This document shows positions 41,392-51,140 of a DNA stretch of 64,000 nt, piece after piece (the first letter of the stretch is position 1; every line of letters starts with the position of its first letter). Location of the stretch: contig JADJBV010000002.1 in the NCBI GenBank assembly GCA_016703535.1, positions 1,054,001 through 1,118,000 of the forward strand, given 5' to 3'. The notes beneath the pieces are model-generated. The model saw nothing but the letters and a program-made list of their open reading frames with translations. It was not told the origin of the DNA and ran no database searches. Position numbers and translations under genes: made by a program. Origin of the DNA: Deltaproteobacteria bacterium. GTDB lineage: Bacteria; Myxococcota; Kuafuiibacteriia; Kuafuiibacteriales; Kuafuiibacteriaceae.

Positions 41392-43848
41392 CTATAGGCT
41401 GCGGCCGCCCAAGACGGTGGCGCAGCTGGCCTGGGCTTCGGGTTCGCCCACGACCTTCAGGAAGGCGTCCTCGGACCATTGTTCGCTGGAGGCGCCGGGG
41501 GCGAAGTGGTGGACCGTGATCCGGCCCCGTGCCAGGGGGCCCGCGCTGCCGCCGCCGAAGCGGCTGCCCACCGCCAGGTCGACCACGCCGTCGCCGTCTT
41601 GATCGCCGGCCGGGCCCAGGCTGCTCCCGAAACCCTCGAGTTGGCAGGTCCCGCTGCCCGCGCAGTTGCCGTTGACCACCAGGTCGGGGATCGCGCCGGG
41701 TTGTCGTCCGCGGAAGATGGCGACCCGACCGTAACCTGGCCCGCCGTCTTCGGGGCTGCCGACCACCAGGTCGGGGAAGCCGTCGCCGTCGTAGTCATGT
41801 CGGCCGCTCAAGGCCGCGCCGAAGAACCCTTGGCCGTTCAGGACTCGCTGGGCGCTGTTGGCGTCGGCGATCCCGAGTTGATCGTTGAAGAAGAGGTAGA
41901 CCGTGTTTCGCACCGGCGCGCCGATGGCGAAGTCACCTCGGCCATCACCGTTGAAGTCGCCGAGCCCCGCGACGGCGGCGCCAAGGCGGCTGCCGGCAAA
42001 GCCGCCGATGTTGCGATCGGCCAACTCGGCCCCGCGGGAGACCAGGCCGCTGCCGCCGAAGAACACGTAGACCCGCCCGGTCGGCGTGGGCACTCCACCT
42101 TCCGGTGCGCCCACGATCAGATCATCGGCGCCGTCGCCGTTGAGATCCGGCGCTCCGGCGATGGCGGTGCCGAAGTGATCGTTGGGTTCGGCGGCGGTCA
42201 AGACCACGTCCGCCGAGGCGGCGCTGTTGACGTTGAGGCCGGTGGGGCTGCCGAAGAACACGTAGACCTGGCCGACGACGGTGCCGCCGCCCGGGGCTCC
42301 GACCACCAGATCCGCTCGTCCGTCTTTGTTGAGATCGACGTCGGTGACCAAGGTAGCGCCGAAGCCGCTGTTGTTCGTGACGCCGTCGATGATCACCGCG
42401 TTGGTCGGGAAGCCGCCGTTGAGGGTGCGGATCAAGGTGGTGCCGCCCGGGATCACGATGACGCCACCTTTGCCGTTGTTGAAGCCGGGGGCGCTGACCA
42501 CCAGATCGGGCTGGTTGTCGCCGGTGAGATCGGGGCTGAAGGCGATGGCCTCGCCGAAGCGACCGTTGGCGCCGGGGCCGTCGTAGTGGAGCGGCGCCAA
42601 CTCGGCGCCACTTTGGGGGTTGGGCGCGGGCCCGAAGATCACGTAGGCCCGGCCGGCGTCGGTGCCGTTGGGGCCGTCTTTGCGGGGGGCCGAAAAGATC
42701 AGCTCGGATTGGCCATCGCCGTCCAGGTCGTAGGGCCCGGGGGCGCCGCTGGTGTCCTTCTGGAACGAGGCCTGCACCTGCATCGCGCCGTTGACGGTGA
42801 CGTTGCAGCGGTTGCCCGAGCCGCTGCAGGGGCCGGTCCAGGAGACGAAGTGGGAGCCGGAGAGGGGTTCGGCGGTGAGCACGACCGGCGTATTTTGAAT
42901 ATACTGCGCGCTGCAGGTGGTGCCGCAGTCGATGCGGCTGTCGCCCGAGATGACGCGCCCCGAGCCGTTCCCTTGCAGCTGCACGGTCAACATCGGGCCG
43001 CTGTTGGTGATCCACTCGGCCTCGACTTGGACGTTGTTGTTGACCACCAAGGTGCAAGGGGTGCCTTGGCCGGCGCAGGCCCCGCGCCAAGCGCCAAAAC
43101 CCGAGCCCTGTTCGGCGATCGCCAAGAGCCGCACGGTGGACCCGGCGGCGACCCGGAGGCTGCAGCTTTGGCCGCAGTCCAGGCCCTCGGGTTCGCTGGT
43201 GATCCGGCCGACGCCAGGCCCGGTGCGGGTCACGGTCACCTGATATTGGGGCACGTTCGACTCGCAGCGGCCGTTTTGTGGGTTGCAGGTGTCGCCGTTG
43301 TTGCAGGCCTCTTCGACGGCGGGTTCACCGAAGACCGGGCAATAGATGCGGGAGGTCCGGGAGGTGTTGCAGCCGGCCAAGCCAGGGGAGCAGAGGCCAT
43401 CGAGCTCCCGCCCCGCCTCGACCTGGCGCTTCTCCTCGACCACCGGATCGACGCACCCGAGTTCGCTGCAGGTCTGTTCGGCGCCGCAGCTCATGGTGCG
43501 GCACGCAGCGGCCAAAAACATCGGGACCAAATAGGTGCCGGTGTCGGGCACGTCGGCCACCACCCGGTGGCGCAAGACCGGGGTGTCGCCGGCCCGGGCC
43601 TCCAGGTAGAGGCCGAGCGGGCCGCCGTTTCCGGGGCGCACCACAAAAGAGGCGGGCAAGAGGTCGGCGAAGGGGACCCGCTCCCAGCGATCGCCGTCGG
43701 GGGCCAAGGCGGGGTCCTCCGAAAATCCGGCGTAGATCGCGTCGAGTTCGGCGGGGATCTGCAGATCGGAGCCGACGACCACCAGGACTTCCGGGCCGGC
43801 CGCCTGGCAAGCGGTCAAGGCAACACAAAGTGGCAGCAACTTTTTCAT
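41392..43848 (-). CDS. Large surface lipoprotein with FG-GAP (integrin-like) propeller
   Basis: The 818-residue protein (ATG 43848) has a lipobox (VALTAC, Cys14) and a Cys-rich N-terminal third (CRTMSCGAEQTCSELGC, CNNGDTCNPQNGRC). Two Ig-like 'bacterial repeat' domains follow (VTRTGPGVGRITSEPEGLDCGQSC...GFGAWRGACAG; VQLQGNGSGRVISGDSRIDCGTTC...HFVSWTGPCSG). The rest is about seven FG-GAP repeats with DxDxDG calcium loops (PYDLDGDGQSELIFSAP, GAPDLNGDGADDLIVGAPEGG, GDFNGDGRGDFAIGAP). Such proteins are exposed adhesins or structural proteins; a ligand is not predictable. It is 9 nt downstream of the TPR-protein gene on the same strand. Confidence 0.85.
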   Translation of the reverse strand: MKKLLPLCVALTACQAAGPEVLVVVGSDLQIPAELDAIYAGFSEDPALAPDGDRWERVPFADLLPASFVVRPGNGGPLGLYLEARAGDTPVLRHRVVADVPDTGTYLVPMFLAAACRTMSCGAEQTCSELGCVDPVVEEKRQVEAGRELDGLCSPGLAGCNTSRTSRIYCPVFGEPAVEEACNNGDTCNPQNGRCESNVPQYQVTVTRTGPGVGRITSEPEGLDCGQSCSLRVAAGSTVRLLAIAEQGSGFGAWRGACAGQGTPCTLVVNNNVQVEAEWITNSGPMLTVQLQGNGSGRVISGDSRIDCGTTCSAQYIQNTPVVLTAEPLSGSHFVSWTGPCSGSGNRCNVTVNGAMQVQASFQKDTSGAPGPYDLDGDGQSELIFSAPRKDGPNGTDAGRAYVIFGPAPNPQSGAELAPLHYDGPGANGRFGEAIAFSPDLTGDNQPDLVVSAPGFNNGKGGVIVIPGGTTLIRTLNGGFPTNAVIIDGVTNNSGFGATLVTDVDLNKDGRADLVVGAPGGGTVVGQVYVFFGSPTGLNVNSAASADVVLTAAEPNDHFGTAIAGAPDLNGDGADDLIVGAPEGGVPTPTGRVYVFFGGSGLVSRGAELADRNIGGFAGSRLGAAVAGLGDFNGDGRGDFAIGAPVRNTVYLFFNDQLGIADANSAQRVLNGQGFFGAALSGRHDYDGDGFPDLVVGSPEDGGPGYGRVAIFRGRQPGAIPDLVVNGNCAGSGTCQLEGFGSSLGPAGDQDGDGVVDLAVGSRFGGGSAGPLARGRITVHHFAPGASSEQWSEDAFLKVVGEPEAQASCATVLGGRSL

Positions 43849-43857
43849 GTCGGGCTC

Positions 43858-44583
43858 CTAAGGCTCGAGGACCAGGCCGCTGCTTCCACCGTAGGGGCTG
43901 GAGCCAGCGCTGAGAGCGACGGTGGCCGCCACGGCGCCGCCGGCGACGACCGCGGCGGTGACGATCCAAAACACCGGGCTTTGGAGGAGTGAGTCGTCTT
44001 CGGCGGGTGGGGGAGAAGTGGTGGTCAAGGCCGGGGTCGGGACGGGGACCGGGGCCGGGAGGGCCTGGGTCTTGGCTTCGGCTTCCATTCGCCGCTCCCG
44101 TTCTTGAGCCGCGGCTTGTTCGGCCGCTTGGCGACGGCTCCGCTCTTCTTGGAGCTGACGTTCGGCGGACTGGCGCTGGTCTTCCTGGGCTCGTTGTTCG
44201 GCGTTGGCCTTTTGTGCGGCTTCGGCGGCGGCCTTCTCTTTGGAGGCCTGGTCCGCCTTGTTGCGCGCGACCAACTCCTCCAGGAGCTCAACCGTCTCCC
44301 GCACCTCGACGTCGTTGTCGGGCCCGGTGGCCAGGTACTCCTTGAAGTGGAAGATCGCGTCGTCGTAGCGCTTCAGTGAACGTTCACACTGGGCCAACGC
44401 GAAGATCGTGGCCGGGCGTTTGCCCGAACGTTCGTAGGCGATGCGAAACAGCGGCAACGCAGCGTCGAACTCTTCGGCTTCGAAGTAACGAGTGCCCGCT
44501 TGGTATTCGCTCTTGCCCGTGTCGTCGGCCAAGGCCGCGGTGGGCAACAACAGCAGCAGCAAAAGGCAACTCAACTTCACCAT
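43858..44583 (-). CDS. Secreted TPR/coiled-coil protein with C-terminal membrane helix
   Basis: The 241-residue precursor starts at ATG 44583 with a signal peptide (LSCLLLLLLLPTAALA). TPR-like repeats follow (SEYQAGTRYFEAEEFDAALPLFRIAYERSGKRPATIFALAQCERSLKRYDDAIFHFKEYLA). A charged Ala/Glu/Gln coiled coil spans about 105-170, then a Pro linker and a C-terminal hydrophobic helix (VFWIVTAAVVAGGAVAATVAL). Proteins of this layout are frequently seen next to Ser/Thr kinase genes in myxobacteria (from memory). Its start overlaps the kinase stop by 3-7 nt, so the two are coupled; it may sense or relay envelope signals. Confidence 0.78.
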   Translation of the reverse strand: MVKLSCLLLLLLLPTAALADDTGKSEYQAGTRYFEAEEFDAALPLFRIAYERSGKRPATIFALAQCERSLKRYDDAIFHFKEYLATGPDNDVEVRETVELLEELVARNKADQASKEKAAAEAAQKANAEQRAQEDQRQSAERQLQEERSRRQAAEQAAAQERERRMEAEAKTQALPAPVPVPTPALTTTSPPPAEDDSLLQSPVFWIVTAAVVAGGAVAATVALSAGSSPYGGSSGLVLEP

Positions 44584-45881
44584 GGGACCAGCTCTCGTTT
44601 CTTGACCACCCGCGGCGCCTGCGGAGCGTCGGGGGCTGGCTCGGGCTTTTGGATCCGGCGCGGCCGTTTGCGCTCCGGTTTGGCCACCGGCGCTTCGGGC
44701 TCGGCGACCGGCGGAGGGCTGGCCTCGACCACCGGCGGAGGGGCGGGGGCGGGAGGGGGCGCAACCGCGGCCGGTGGGGCCGGCGGCGGCATCGGCAGGG
44801 CCTCCAGCTTGGGGGCTTGGCCCTTCACCCAAAAGGCGATGGCGCCAGCCAGCAGCAAACAAACGACGCCGACGATCGGCAACACCAGGGATCGGCCCGC
44901 AGGTGCAGGCGTCAACGCCACCATCGAGGCCAGGTTGGCCGGGGTCATGGTCTCCGGTGGCCTCGGCCGGGCCGGGGGTCGAGCTCGCCGAGTTTCGGGC
45001 GCCATCGGCTCCCGCTCCATCGCCAAAATTTCGGTCAAGGCGCCGGCCAGTTGGTGCATCGACGGCCTCTCTTTGGAGTCGACCTGGACACACCACCGCA
45101 CCAACTCCTCGACGCTCTCTTTGGCCGGACAATCCTCGGGGATCTTCAGCTCGGGCAGATCACCGGCCAACTTGGCGCCCAGCAGTTTCATGGGTTCGCC
45201 CTTGAAGAGCCGGATCCCCGAGACCATCTCGTAGAAGATCTCACCCAAGGCGTAGACGTCGGTGGCGGCCGAAACCGGCTGAGCCGCGATCTGTTCGGGC
45301 GCCATGTACGAAGGGGTGCCCAACATGGAGCCGGTGATGGTTTTGTGGGCGACGTCGGCGTTGGCGCTTTTGGCGATGCCGAAGTCCAGGACCTTGACGC
45401 TCGGCACCTGAGAGAGATCCGTGCTCGGATCGGCCACCACCAAGACGTTGTCGGGCTTGAGATCCCGGTGGACCACCCCGACCGAATGGACGGCCTCGAG
45501 GGCGCTCGCCAGCTGCAGTGACACGTTCACGGCTTGCCTCAAGCTGAGGCGTTGTTGGCGGAGCAAGGCGGACAAAGAGCCCCCTTCGATCAGCTCCATC
45601 ACGTAAGCGACGCGCCGGGGGCTCTCCAGCTCGATGAAGTCGTAGATGTCGACGATGTTGGGGTGGCGGACGTCGTTGACGATCTTGGCTTCACTCAAAA
45701 ATCGCGAGACGTACTCTTCCTGCGCCACCAGCTCCGGCGCCAACATCTTCAGCGCGGTCTTTCGACCCAAGCGGGTGTGGGTCGCCAAAAACACGCAGCC
45801 CATCCCGCCCTGGCCGAGGACCTGTTGGAGCTGATAGCCCCCGATCTGTTCGCCCGGCTCTGCTGGCAGCTTTCCCGACAT
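44577..45881 (-). CDS. Hanks-type Ser/Thr protein kinase, membrane-anchored
   Basis: The 434-residue protein has a full kinase domain (about 15-275): Gly loop VLGQGGMGCVFLATH, ATP-binding Lys in TALKML, catalytic HRDLKPDN, DFG in KVLDFGIAK, GTPSYMAPEQ and DVYALGEIFYEM. A Pro/Arg linker, one membrane helix (LVLPIVGVVCLLLAGAIAFWV) and a Pro-rich periplasmic tail follow. No PASTA repeats are present. ATG 45881 is preferred to an upstream start at 45899. It is the first gene of a unit with the TPR protein and FG-GAP lipoprotein. Substrates are unknown; the FHA protein at 903-1526 is one conceivable reader. Confidence 0.92.
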   Translation of the reverse strand: MSGKLPAEPGEQIGGYQLQQVLGQGGMGCVFLATHTRLGRKTALKMLAPELVAQEEYVSRFLSEAKIVNDVRHPNIVDIYDFIELESPRRVAYVMELIEGGSLSALLRQQRLSLRQAVNVSLQLASALEAVHSVGVVHRDLKPDNVLVVADPSTDLSQVPSVKVLDFGIAKSANADVAHKTITGSMLGTPSYMAPEQIAAQPVSAATDVYALGEIFYEMVSGIRLFKGEPMKLLGAKLAGDLPELKIPEDCPAKESVEELVRWCVQVDSKERPSMHQLAGALTEILAMEREPMAPETRRARPPARPRPPETMTPANLASMVALTPAPAGRSLVLPIVGVVCLLLAGAIAFWVKGQAPKLEALPMPPPAPPAAVAPPPAPAPPPVVEASPPPVAEPEAPVAKPERKRPRRIQKPEPAPDAPQAPRVVKKRELVPW

Positions 45882-46020
45882 CCCACGTTCCCCCGGCACC
45901 TGCGTGCTCGTGGGATCTATCGACCCTGGGGCCCGGGGGTTGAGCCCGCCCTCGCCCGGGGCGCAGAGGTTTTTGCCGGAGAGTATTGACCCCCGGGCTC
46001 CGGCGTGGCGACTTGCTCAC

Positions 46021-47868
46021 GTGGACCCACACATCCCCGGCATGATCCAACGCTGCGCCACCCGCAGCCCCAACGGCCCCCTCTTCCGCGTCAAGCGGGG
46101 CGACGCCTGGGTCGACGTCGCCTGGAAGGACGTCCTGCCCCGGATCGAGGCCGTGGCCGCGGGCCTGTTGTCCGCCGCGGACCTGCCCGACGGCGCCCGG
46201 GTCAGCATCATCGGCAACACCACCATGGACTGGATCATCATCGACTTCGCGGCGATGTCGGTGGGCCTCCAGACCGTCCCGGTCTACGCGAGCCTCCTCA
46301 GCGAGGAGGTCGGCTTCATGCACGCCGATCCTCAGGTGATGCTGGTGGTCGCCGAAAACGCGGCCCAGGTCGCCAAGGTCCGGGCGATGCGGGACGGCTT
46401 CCGTTTCTTCGACGTCGACTATCCCAAGGACAAGATCCCGCTCCGGGGCAAGATCGTGGTGGTCGATCCCACCGGGCTCGCGCCGGCCGACGACTGGGAG
46501 AGCTTCGCGGATCTCGAGGCCCGGGGCCGGGAGCGGCTGCCTTCGTTGCGAGCGGAGATGAGCCGCCGCCTCGGCAAGGTGCAGCGGAGTGACATCGCGA
46601 CCTTCACCTACACCTCGGGGACCACCGGGCCCCCCAAGGCCGTGGTCCAGACCCACGACAACATGTTGTCGCTGATCGAAAACATCGAAGAGGTGAACAT
46701 CTTCGGCCCCGAGGTGCAGGCGGGTGGCCTCCACCTGTTTTTGCCCTTGGCCCACTCCTTCGGTCGTTTGATCGAGCTGGCCGGCCCGTACTTTTCGACG
46801 CCTTTGGTGATGTCGACGGTGCCGACCTTGGCGGCGGATCTCGCCGGGGCTCGGCCGGGATTTTTGCCCGCCGCCCCACGGGTCTACGAAAAGATGAAGG
46901 GCAAGATCGAGGGTGGGGTCGCGGCCGGTCCGCCGCTGCGCCAGAAGATCTTCGGTTGGGCCATGGGCGTGGGTCTGGAGACGATCCCGTACGTGACGTC
47001 CGGTAAAGCGCTCCCAGGAGGCCTGGCCTTCAAGCGGGCCATCGCCGACAAGCTGGTGTTCAGCAAGGTGAGGGCCAAGATGGGCCTCGATCGCTGCGCG
47101 GTCCTGCTCTCGGGTTCAGCGCCGCTTCGCCGCGACGTCCACGAGTTCTTCATGGCCCTCGGCTTCAACTTGATCGAGGCCTACGGCCTGACCGAAACCT
47201 GTCCGGGGCTTTCGGCCAACCGGCCGGGGCGGATCAAGATCGGCACGGTGGGGCAGGCGATCAAAGGCGTGACGCTTCGGATCGCCGAAGATGGTGAGGT
47301 CTTGGCCAAGGGCCCCAACATCACCAGCGGGTACCTGAACCGCCCCGACGCCACCAGCGACGCCTTCGACAGTGACGGTTGGTTCCACACCGGAGATCTC
47401 GGCAGCCTCGACAGCGAGGGCTTCCTGACCATCACCGGCCGCAAGAAGGAGTTGTTCAAGACCAGCGGCGGCAAGTACATCGCGCCGGTCAAGATCGGGG
47501 CCCGCCTCAAGGCCGTCTCCTTCCTCCAGGAGGCGGTGTTGATCGGGGACGGGCGGAACTTCTGCGTCGCCCTCTTTTCGCTGGATCCCGAAAACTTCGC
47601 CGAGTGGGCCAAGAAGGAAGGGATCCCGGCGGAAGCCGGGCACCCCAAGGTCCGAGAGGTCCTCGACAAACACGTCAAGGAGGTGAACTCGACCTTGGCC
47701 AGCTTCGAGTCGGTCAAATACTTCGAGGTGTTGCCGACCCCGATGAGCGTCGACGGTGGTGAGTTGACCGCCAGCCTCAAGGTGAAGCGCAAAGTGGTCT
47801 CGAGCAAATACGCGGCCCTGATCGAGGCCATGTACAGCCGGCCCGCCGGAGCGACCGCGGACGTTTAG
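46021..47868 (+). CDS. AMP-dependent long-chain acyl-CoA synthetase
   Basis: The 615-residue enzyme activates fatty acids to acyl-CoA. It has the P-loop TYTSGTTGPPKAVVQTHDN, LPLAHSFGR, LSGSAPLRRDVHEFF, YGLTETCPG, DGWFHTGD and GRKKELFKTSGGKYIAP with the catalytic Lys, as in long-chain (FadD15/ACSL-like) members. GTG 46021 is chosen because the N-terminal VDPHIPGMIQRCATRSPNGPLF matches the family start. It is divergent from the kinase gene. Its 3' third is duplicated in degraded form at 50519-51042. Confidence 0.9.
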   Translation: MDPHIPGMIQRCATRSPNGPLFRVKRGDAWVDVAWKDVLPRIEAVAAGLLSAADLPDGARVSIIGNTTMDWIIIDFAAMSVGLQTVPVYASLLSEEVGFMHADPQVMLVVAENAAQVAKVRAMRDGFRFFDVDYPKDKIPLRGKIVVVDPTGLAPADDWESFADLEARGRERLPSLRAEMSRRLGKVQRSDIATFTYTSGTTGPPKAVVQTHDNMLSLIENIEEVNIFGPEVQAGGLHLFLPLAHSFGRLIELAGPYFSTPLVMSTVPTLAADLAGARPGFLPAAPRVYEKMKGKIEGGVAAGPPLRQKIFGWAMGVGLETIPYVTSGKALPGGLAFKRAIADKLVFSKVRAKMGLDRCAVLLSGSAPLRRDVHEFFMALGFNLIEAYGLTETCPGLSANRPGRIKIGTVGQAIKGVTLRIAEDGEVLAKGPNITSGYLNRPDATSDAFDSDGWFHTGDLGSLDSEGFLTITGRKKELFKTSGGKYIAPVKIGARLKAVSFLQEAVLIGDGRNFCVALFSLDPENFAEWAKKEGIPAEAGHPKVREVLDKHVKEVNSTLASFESVKYFEVLPTPMSVDGGELTASLKVKRKVVSSKYAALIEAMYSRPAGATADV

Positions 47869-47980
47869 CGAGCCGTTCGGAGCAGCAGGCTGGCACCGAT
47901 TCCGAGCCGGCCCTTCAAATCCATCGCATGTTGCGTTTCCCTGCCGAGGTGTCGTCCCGAGTTCACTTTTGATCCGGCCA

Positions 47981-50248
47981 CTACCCTCCTCTGAGCCAGG
48001 TTGCTATGGCTAAGGGCAGTGCTTCGCTTGAACCGGGTTCCGCATTGAGGACGGGAACCGTTTCCCTCACATCCCAATCGTATTTTGAGCCTATTGTCAG
48101 TGTTTCCAGTCGCGTTCCCAGCGTCCTCTTCAGTTCGCCCGAGAATGAACTCTTTAACTTGTCCGCGAGACTCCTCGCGTGGGCGAGCCGCGAAGCGTCG
48201 CCGAGTCTCATCGGAGTCGCTACAAGAAGATACGGGGCTTCCACAATTCTCAGCACTGAAAACTCCCTGAATAGCGCCGTCTCATAGGTTGCTTGAGTGC
48301 CAGAACCCGCAAGCACACCGGTCCAGCATTGCGCTCTGGAACTAGACGGGCCACCACCGCCGAGCACACTGGTCATTACTTTGGTTAAGGTGTCACCAGC
48401 CTGCTGCCTGTCCGACCAGTCTTCCAAGAGGATCTCAAACATGAACGATCCGAAACGGGGGAGATCAAGGTGCTCTTCGATCAGCCGAAGGCGACCGTGG
48501 GAGGGCCTTATGTCGATGAAGCACGTTTCTCCCGCGCTCGACATTGCGTCATATGCTTCCGACGTTAGCCCGGGAACGTGGGACGCGATTGCGGCTTCGC
48601 TAACCTCGCGCGCAATACCTCGAAACCGCACGCGCCGGCCATCAAGTGCCTGGGCTGCGCCGGTTTCTACAACTACCGGGATCCCGCGATGCACTGGAAG
48701 CACCTCCCCAGGGCTGGACCCAATTGTCCGGTAGAAACCGGAAAATTCGAGTGGGTACAGGAACCCCAGGCGGAACTGGTCCGACGGCGTCGGGTAGCGG
48801 ACGCAACCAAGGAGTTCAGAAGGCAAACGGGGCAGCAGCCTTTCAGGGGCTTCCAGCCCGGCCTCTTGGGCAAGTTGGAGTGCTCGGTTTATGTCGGGTA
48901 GGTTGACAAGCGGCTTAGCGCCGAGACCATAGAGCGTGAAAATGGCCTCACCGGCAACCAGCGTGGGTCGTGCTAGTTGCCCTTGCTTTCGCATTTCCCT
49001 TACATAGTCCGGTGCTGGTATCTGTTCCGCTAGCCCGCTTTTCGCAACGTCTTCGAGGGGTGAGAGGAATGTGGCATAGGCTTGGCGTGCCCCATCAATT
49101 ACTCTTCGGAACAACGTGGACTTGAGGCCATGGACGACCGGCCCTCCCGGGGGAGCTGGGATTGGATGCACCGGGGAAAACCGGGAATCAGACCCACCAA
49201 TGAAAGAGAGCGAATCGGCGGCATTGCTGGTCGCTAGCATCGAGCCGTTGGTCAAACTTTCGACGAACCTTGCGACATCTCTCTCTACGTTTGGAAGCCG
49301 TCTTGCGTCTGCTCGCTCCGACGGAGCGACGAGGAGGCTGCCCTGAACTCCCCTTTGCTCCTCCGTTTTGCCTCCGAGGAAATCCAGGGCCCCGTCCGTT
49401 CGCAACACGTGCTCTACGAGCGAAACCGAGGAAGCGGCAGCAAGTTCTTGGTGCCTACCATGCTTGGTTCCATCTCCCCAGTCGCACACAGATTTTACCG
49501 CGATCCACTCTGCCAAGCCATGACTTAGGCAGGCAGCGGCGACTCCACTCGCCTCCATGTCGCCGCCGATAGCTTCCGGAAACTGCTCGAAAAGCCTGGT
49601 CTTGAAGGCGAGGTCATCGACCAGCTTTTCACCTGAGAGAAGGAGGCCCTCGTGCTTGGTGCAAGCGTAGCCATCTGGGCGTGCGAACCGCCAATCGATA
49701 GCGTTCCGAAAGCGATTGAACAAGGTTGGGCCGGATTCGGGTTGCGGTCCGCGACTGATGTCCCCGCGTTGTTGCATCCGCTGAGGCTCATACGACACAA
49801 CCCTAGTTGCCACCAGCACATCTCCAATTCTCAGTTTCGCCGTACTTCCACCAAACGCTATTCCCACGCAAATAACAGCTCCGGGATTGCAGAACTGAAG
49901 GGCTTTGAGGGTCGTCAACGATGCTGCATCCCGACCAGACGATCCCGCGCTGCACATCGTCACGGTCACGGTGCTCTGTCCAATGCGCCCAAAGTAGTAG
50001 GTGAGGGTTCCCCGGTTTCCGGCTTCAACTGAGTCCTTGCCAGGCATCGGCCCAAGGCAGCGCAGTACTGCCTTCAGCTCGACCTCAACAGCGACGAGGA
50101 CCAGAACTTCGGCTTGAGCAGCGAGCTCATCAAGACGCTCCTGCCTTGCTCGCAGGCGTGGTCGCAACGGCGTAAGCCAAGGCGCGTTCGTGGTTTGGTA
50201 TTCGGGATTCTCTCCGTTTGTGAGGTCTGTTCGAATCTGGGCCGGCAT
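47981..50248 (-). CDS. Nucleoside-phosphorylase-superfamily protein fused to a large unknown C-terminal region
   Basis: The ~755-residue protein has an N-terminal PNP/MTA-SAH-nucleosidase fold: VLVLVAVEVELKAVL, TMCSAGSSGRDAA, AVICVGIAFGGS, GDVLVATRVVSYEP, the nucleoside-binding GGDMEASGVAAAC, and VCDWGDGTKHG with the catalytic Asp. Such domains occur as effectors in STAND/NLR-like and other bacterial immune proteins, cleaving nucleosides or nucleotides. The remaining ~450 residues have no recognised domain and no NTPase motif. Start is uncertain (ATG 50248; the frame is open to 50455). Base composition is visibly lower in GC than the neighbours and it sits between an intact gene and a degraded copy of its 3' part, both signs of acquisition. 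Function inferred only. Confidence 0.68.
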   Translation of the reverse strand: MPAQIRTDLTNGENPEYQTTNAPWLTPLRPRLRARQERLDELAAQAEVLVLVAVEVELKAVLRCLGPMPGKDSVEAGNRGTLTYYFGRIGQSTVTVTMCSAGSSGRDAASLTTLKALQFCNPGAVICVGIAFGGSTAKLRIGDVLVATRVVSYEPQRMQQRGDISRGPQPESGPTLFNRFRNAIDWRFARPDGYACTKHEGLLLSGEKLVDDLAFKTRLFEQFPEAIGGDMEASGVAAACLSHGLAEWIAVKSVCDWGDGTKHGRHQELAAASSVSLVEHVLRTDGALDFLGGKTEEQRGVQGSLLVAPSERADARRLPNVERDVARFVESLTNGSMLATSNAADSLSFIGGSDSRFSPVHPIPAPPGGPVVHGLKSTLFRRVIDGARQAYATFLSPLEDVAKSGLAEQIPAPDYVREMRKQGQLARPTLVAGEAIFTLYGLGAKPLVNLPDINRALQLAQEAGLEAPERLLPRLPSELLGCVRYPTPSDQFRLGFLYPLEFSGFYRTIGSSPGEVLPVHRGIPVVVETGAAQALDGRRVRFRGIAREVSEAAIASHVPGLTSEAYDAMSSAGETCFIDIRPSHGRLRLIEEHLDLPRFGSFMFEILLEDWSDRQQAGDTLTKVMTSVLGGGGPSSSRAQCWTGVLAGSGTQATYETALFREFSVLRIVEAPYLLVATPMRLGDASRLAHARSLADKLKSSFSGELKRTLGTRLETLTIGSKYDWDVRETVPVLNAEPGSSEALPLAIATWLRGG

Positions 50249-50518
50249 GGAGGCGTGGGCGCCCGCAAGAAACGCGTGCAGGCTGCGGCATGCTAGCCCA
50301 CCCAGGCGCGCCGTCCAAGAGCCCCAGATGACGATCCGAACCTGTTTGCATGCCCTCCCACCACAGGTAGCCAGTGCGCAGCGCAGGGGCGCCACTGCCG
50401 GCCTTCGCCAGACGCAGAGAGGCGCCAATTCAGACCAGTCACTTCTATCGCTCAACTCTAAGTGCGCGAGCGACCAAACAACCGAGCCAATGCCGGCACG
50501 GCCCGTTCGCGCACCGCT

Positions 50519-51042
50519 ACGGTGGGCTCGCCGCCGCCGCGCCGCTGCGTCTGAAGATCACGCCCAGGGCCCTGGCGAAGTGGGGTTGCAGACGATTCCG
50601 TGGGTAACCGTCGGCAAAGCGCCCCCGGGGGGCCTCGCCTTCAAGCCGACTATCGCCAATGGTCAAGATCGAGGCCCGCCTCAAGGCCGTCTCCTTCCTG
50701 CAGGAGGGGGTGTTGATCGGCGACGGTCGGAACTTCTGCGTGGCGCTGTTTTCGCTGGATCCCGAGAACTTCGCGGAGTGGGCCAAGAAGGAAGGCATCC
50801 CCGCCGAAGCCGGGCACCCCAAGGTCCGGGAGGTCCTCGAGAAACACGTCAAGGAGGTGAACTCCACCTTGGCCAGCTTCGAGTGGGTGAAGTACTTCGA
50901 GGTGTTGCCGACGCCCCTGACCGTCGATGGCGGTGAGCTGACCGCCAGCCTGAAGGTGAAGCGCAAGGTGGTGTCGAGCAAATACGCGGCCCTGATCGAG
51001 GCCATGTACAGCCGGCCCGCCGGCGTGACGGCGGACGTTTAG
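50519..51042 (+). pseudogene. Degraded partial copy of the acyl-CoA synthetase gene
   Basis: Three blocks match the intact ligase at 46021-47868 in two frames: GGLAAAAPLRLKI (like GGVAAGPPLRQKI), then VGLQTIPWVTVGKAPPGGLAFKPTIAN (like VGLETIPYVTSGKALPGGLAFKRAIAD), then from 50659 VKIEARLKAVSFLQE... to the identical-style end SRPAGVTADV. About 430 bp of the middle (the adenylation core with YGLTE) is missing, and the frame changes at the junction. The last 385 bp are roughly nine-tenths identical to 47484-47868 by eye. It is non-functional. Confidence 0.88.
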
Positions 51043-51140
51043 AGGCGGACCGACCGGGGGTCGCTTCCGGAGGTGTCGCGACGGAACGACGGTCGGCGAG
51101 ACCCGCGCAACGGGCCCGTCCCGGGTCCGATATTGCTGCC

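Noticed and set aside
41479..43992. 837-codon plus-strand open frame
   Set aside because: Antisense to the FG-GAP lipoprotein; Ala/Gly/Val/Asp-rich composition mirrors the repeats on the other strand.
49652..50936. Plus-strand frames across the PNP gene and ligase remnant
   Set aside because: They are antisense to the PNP gene or pass through the frameshifted pseudogene; only the ligase-like peptide blocks are meaningful.
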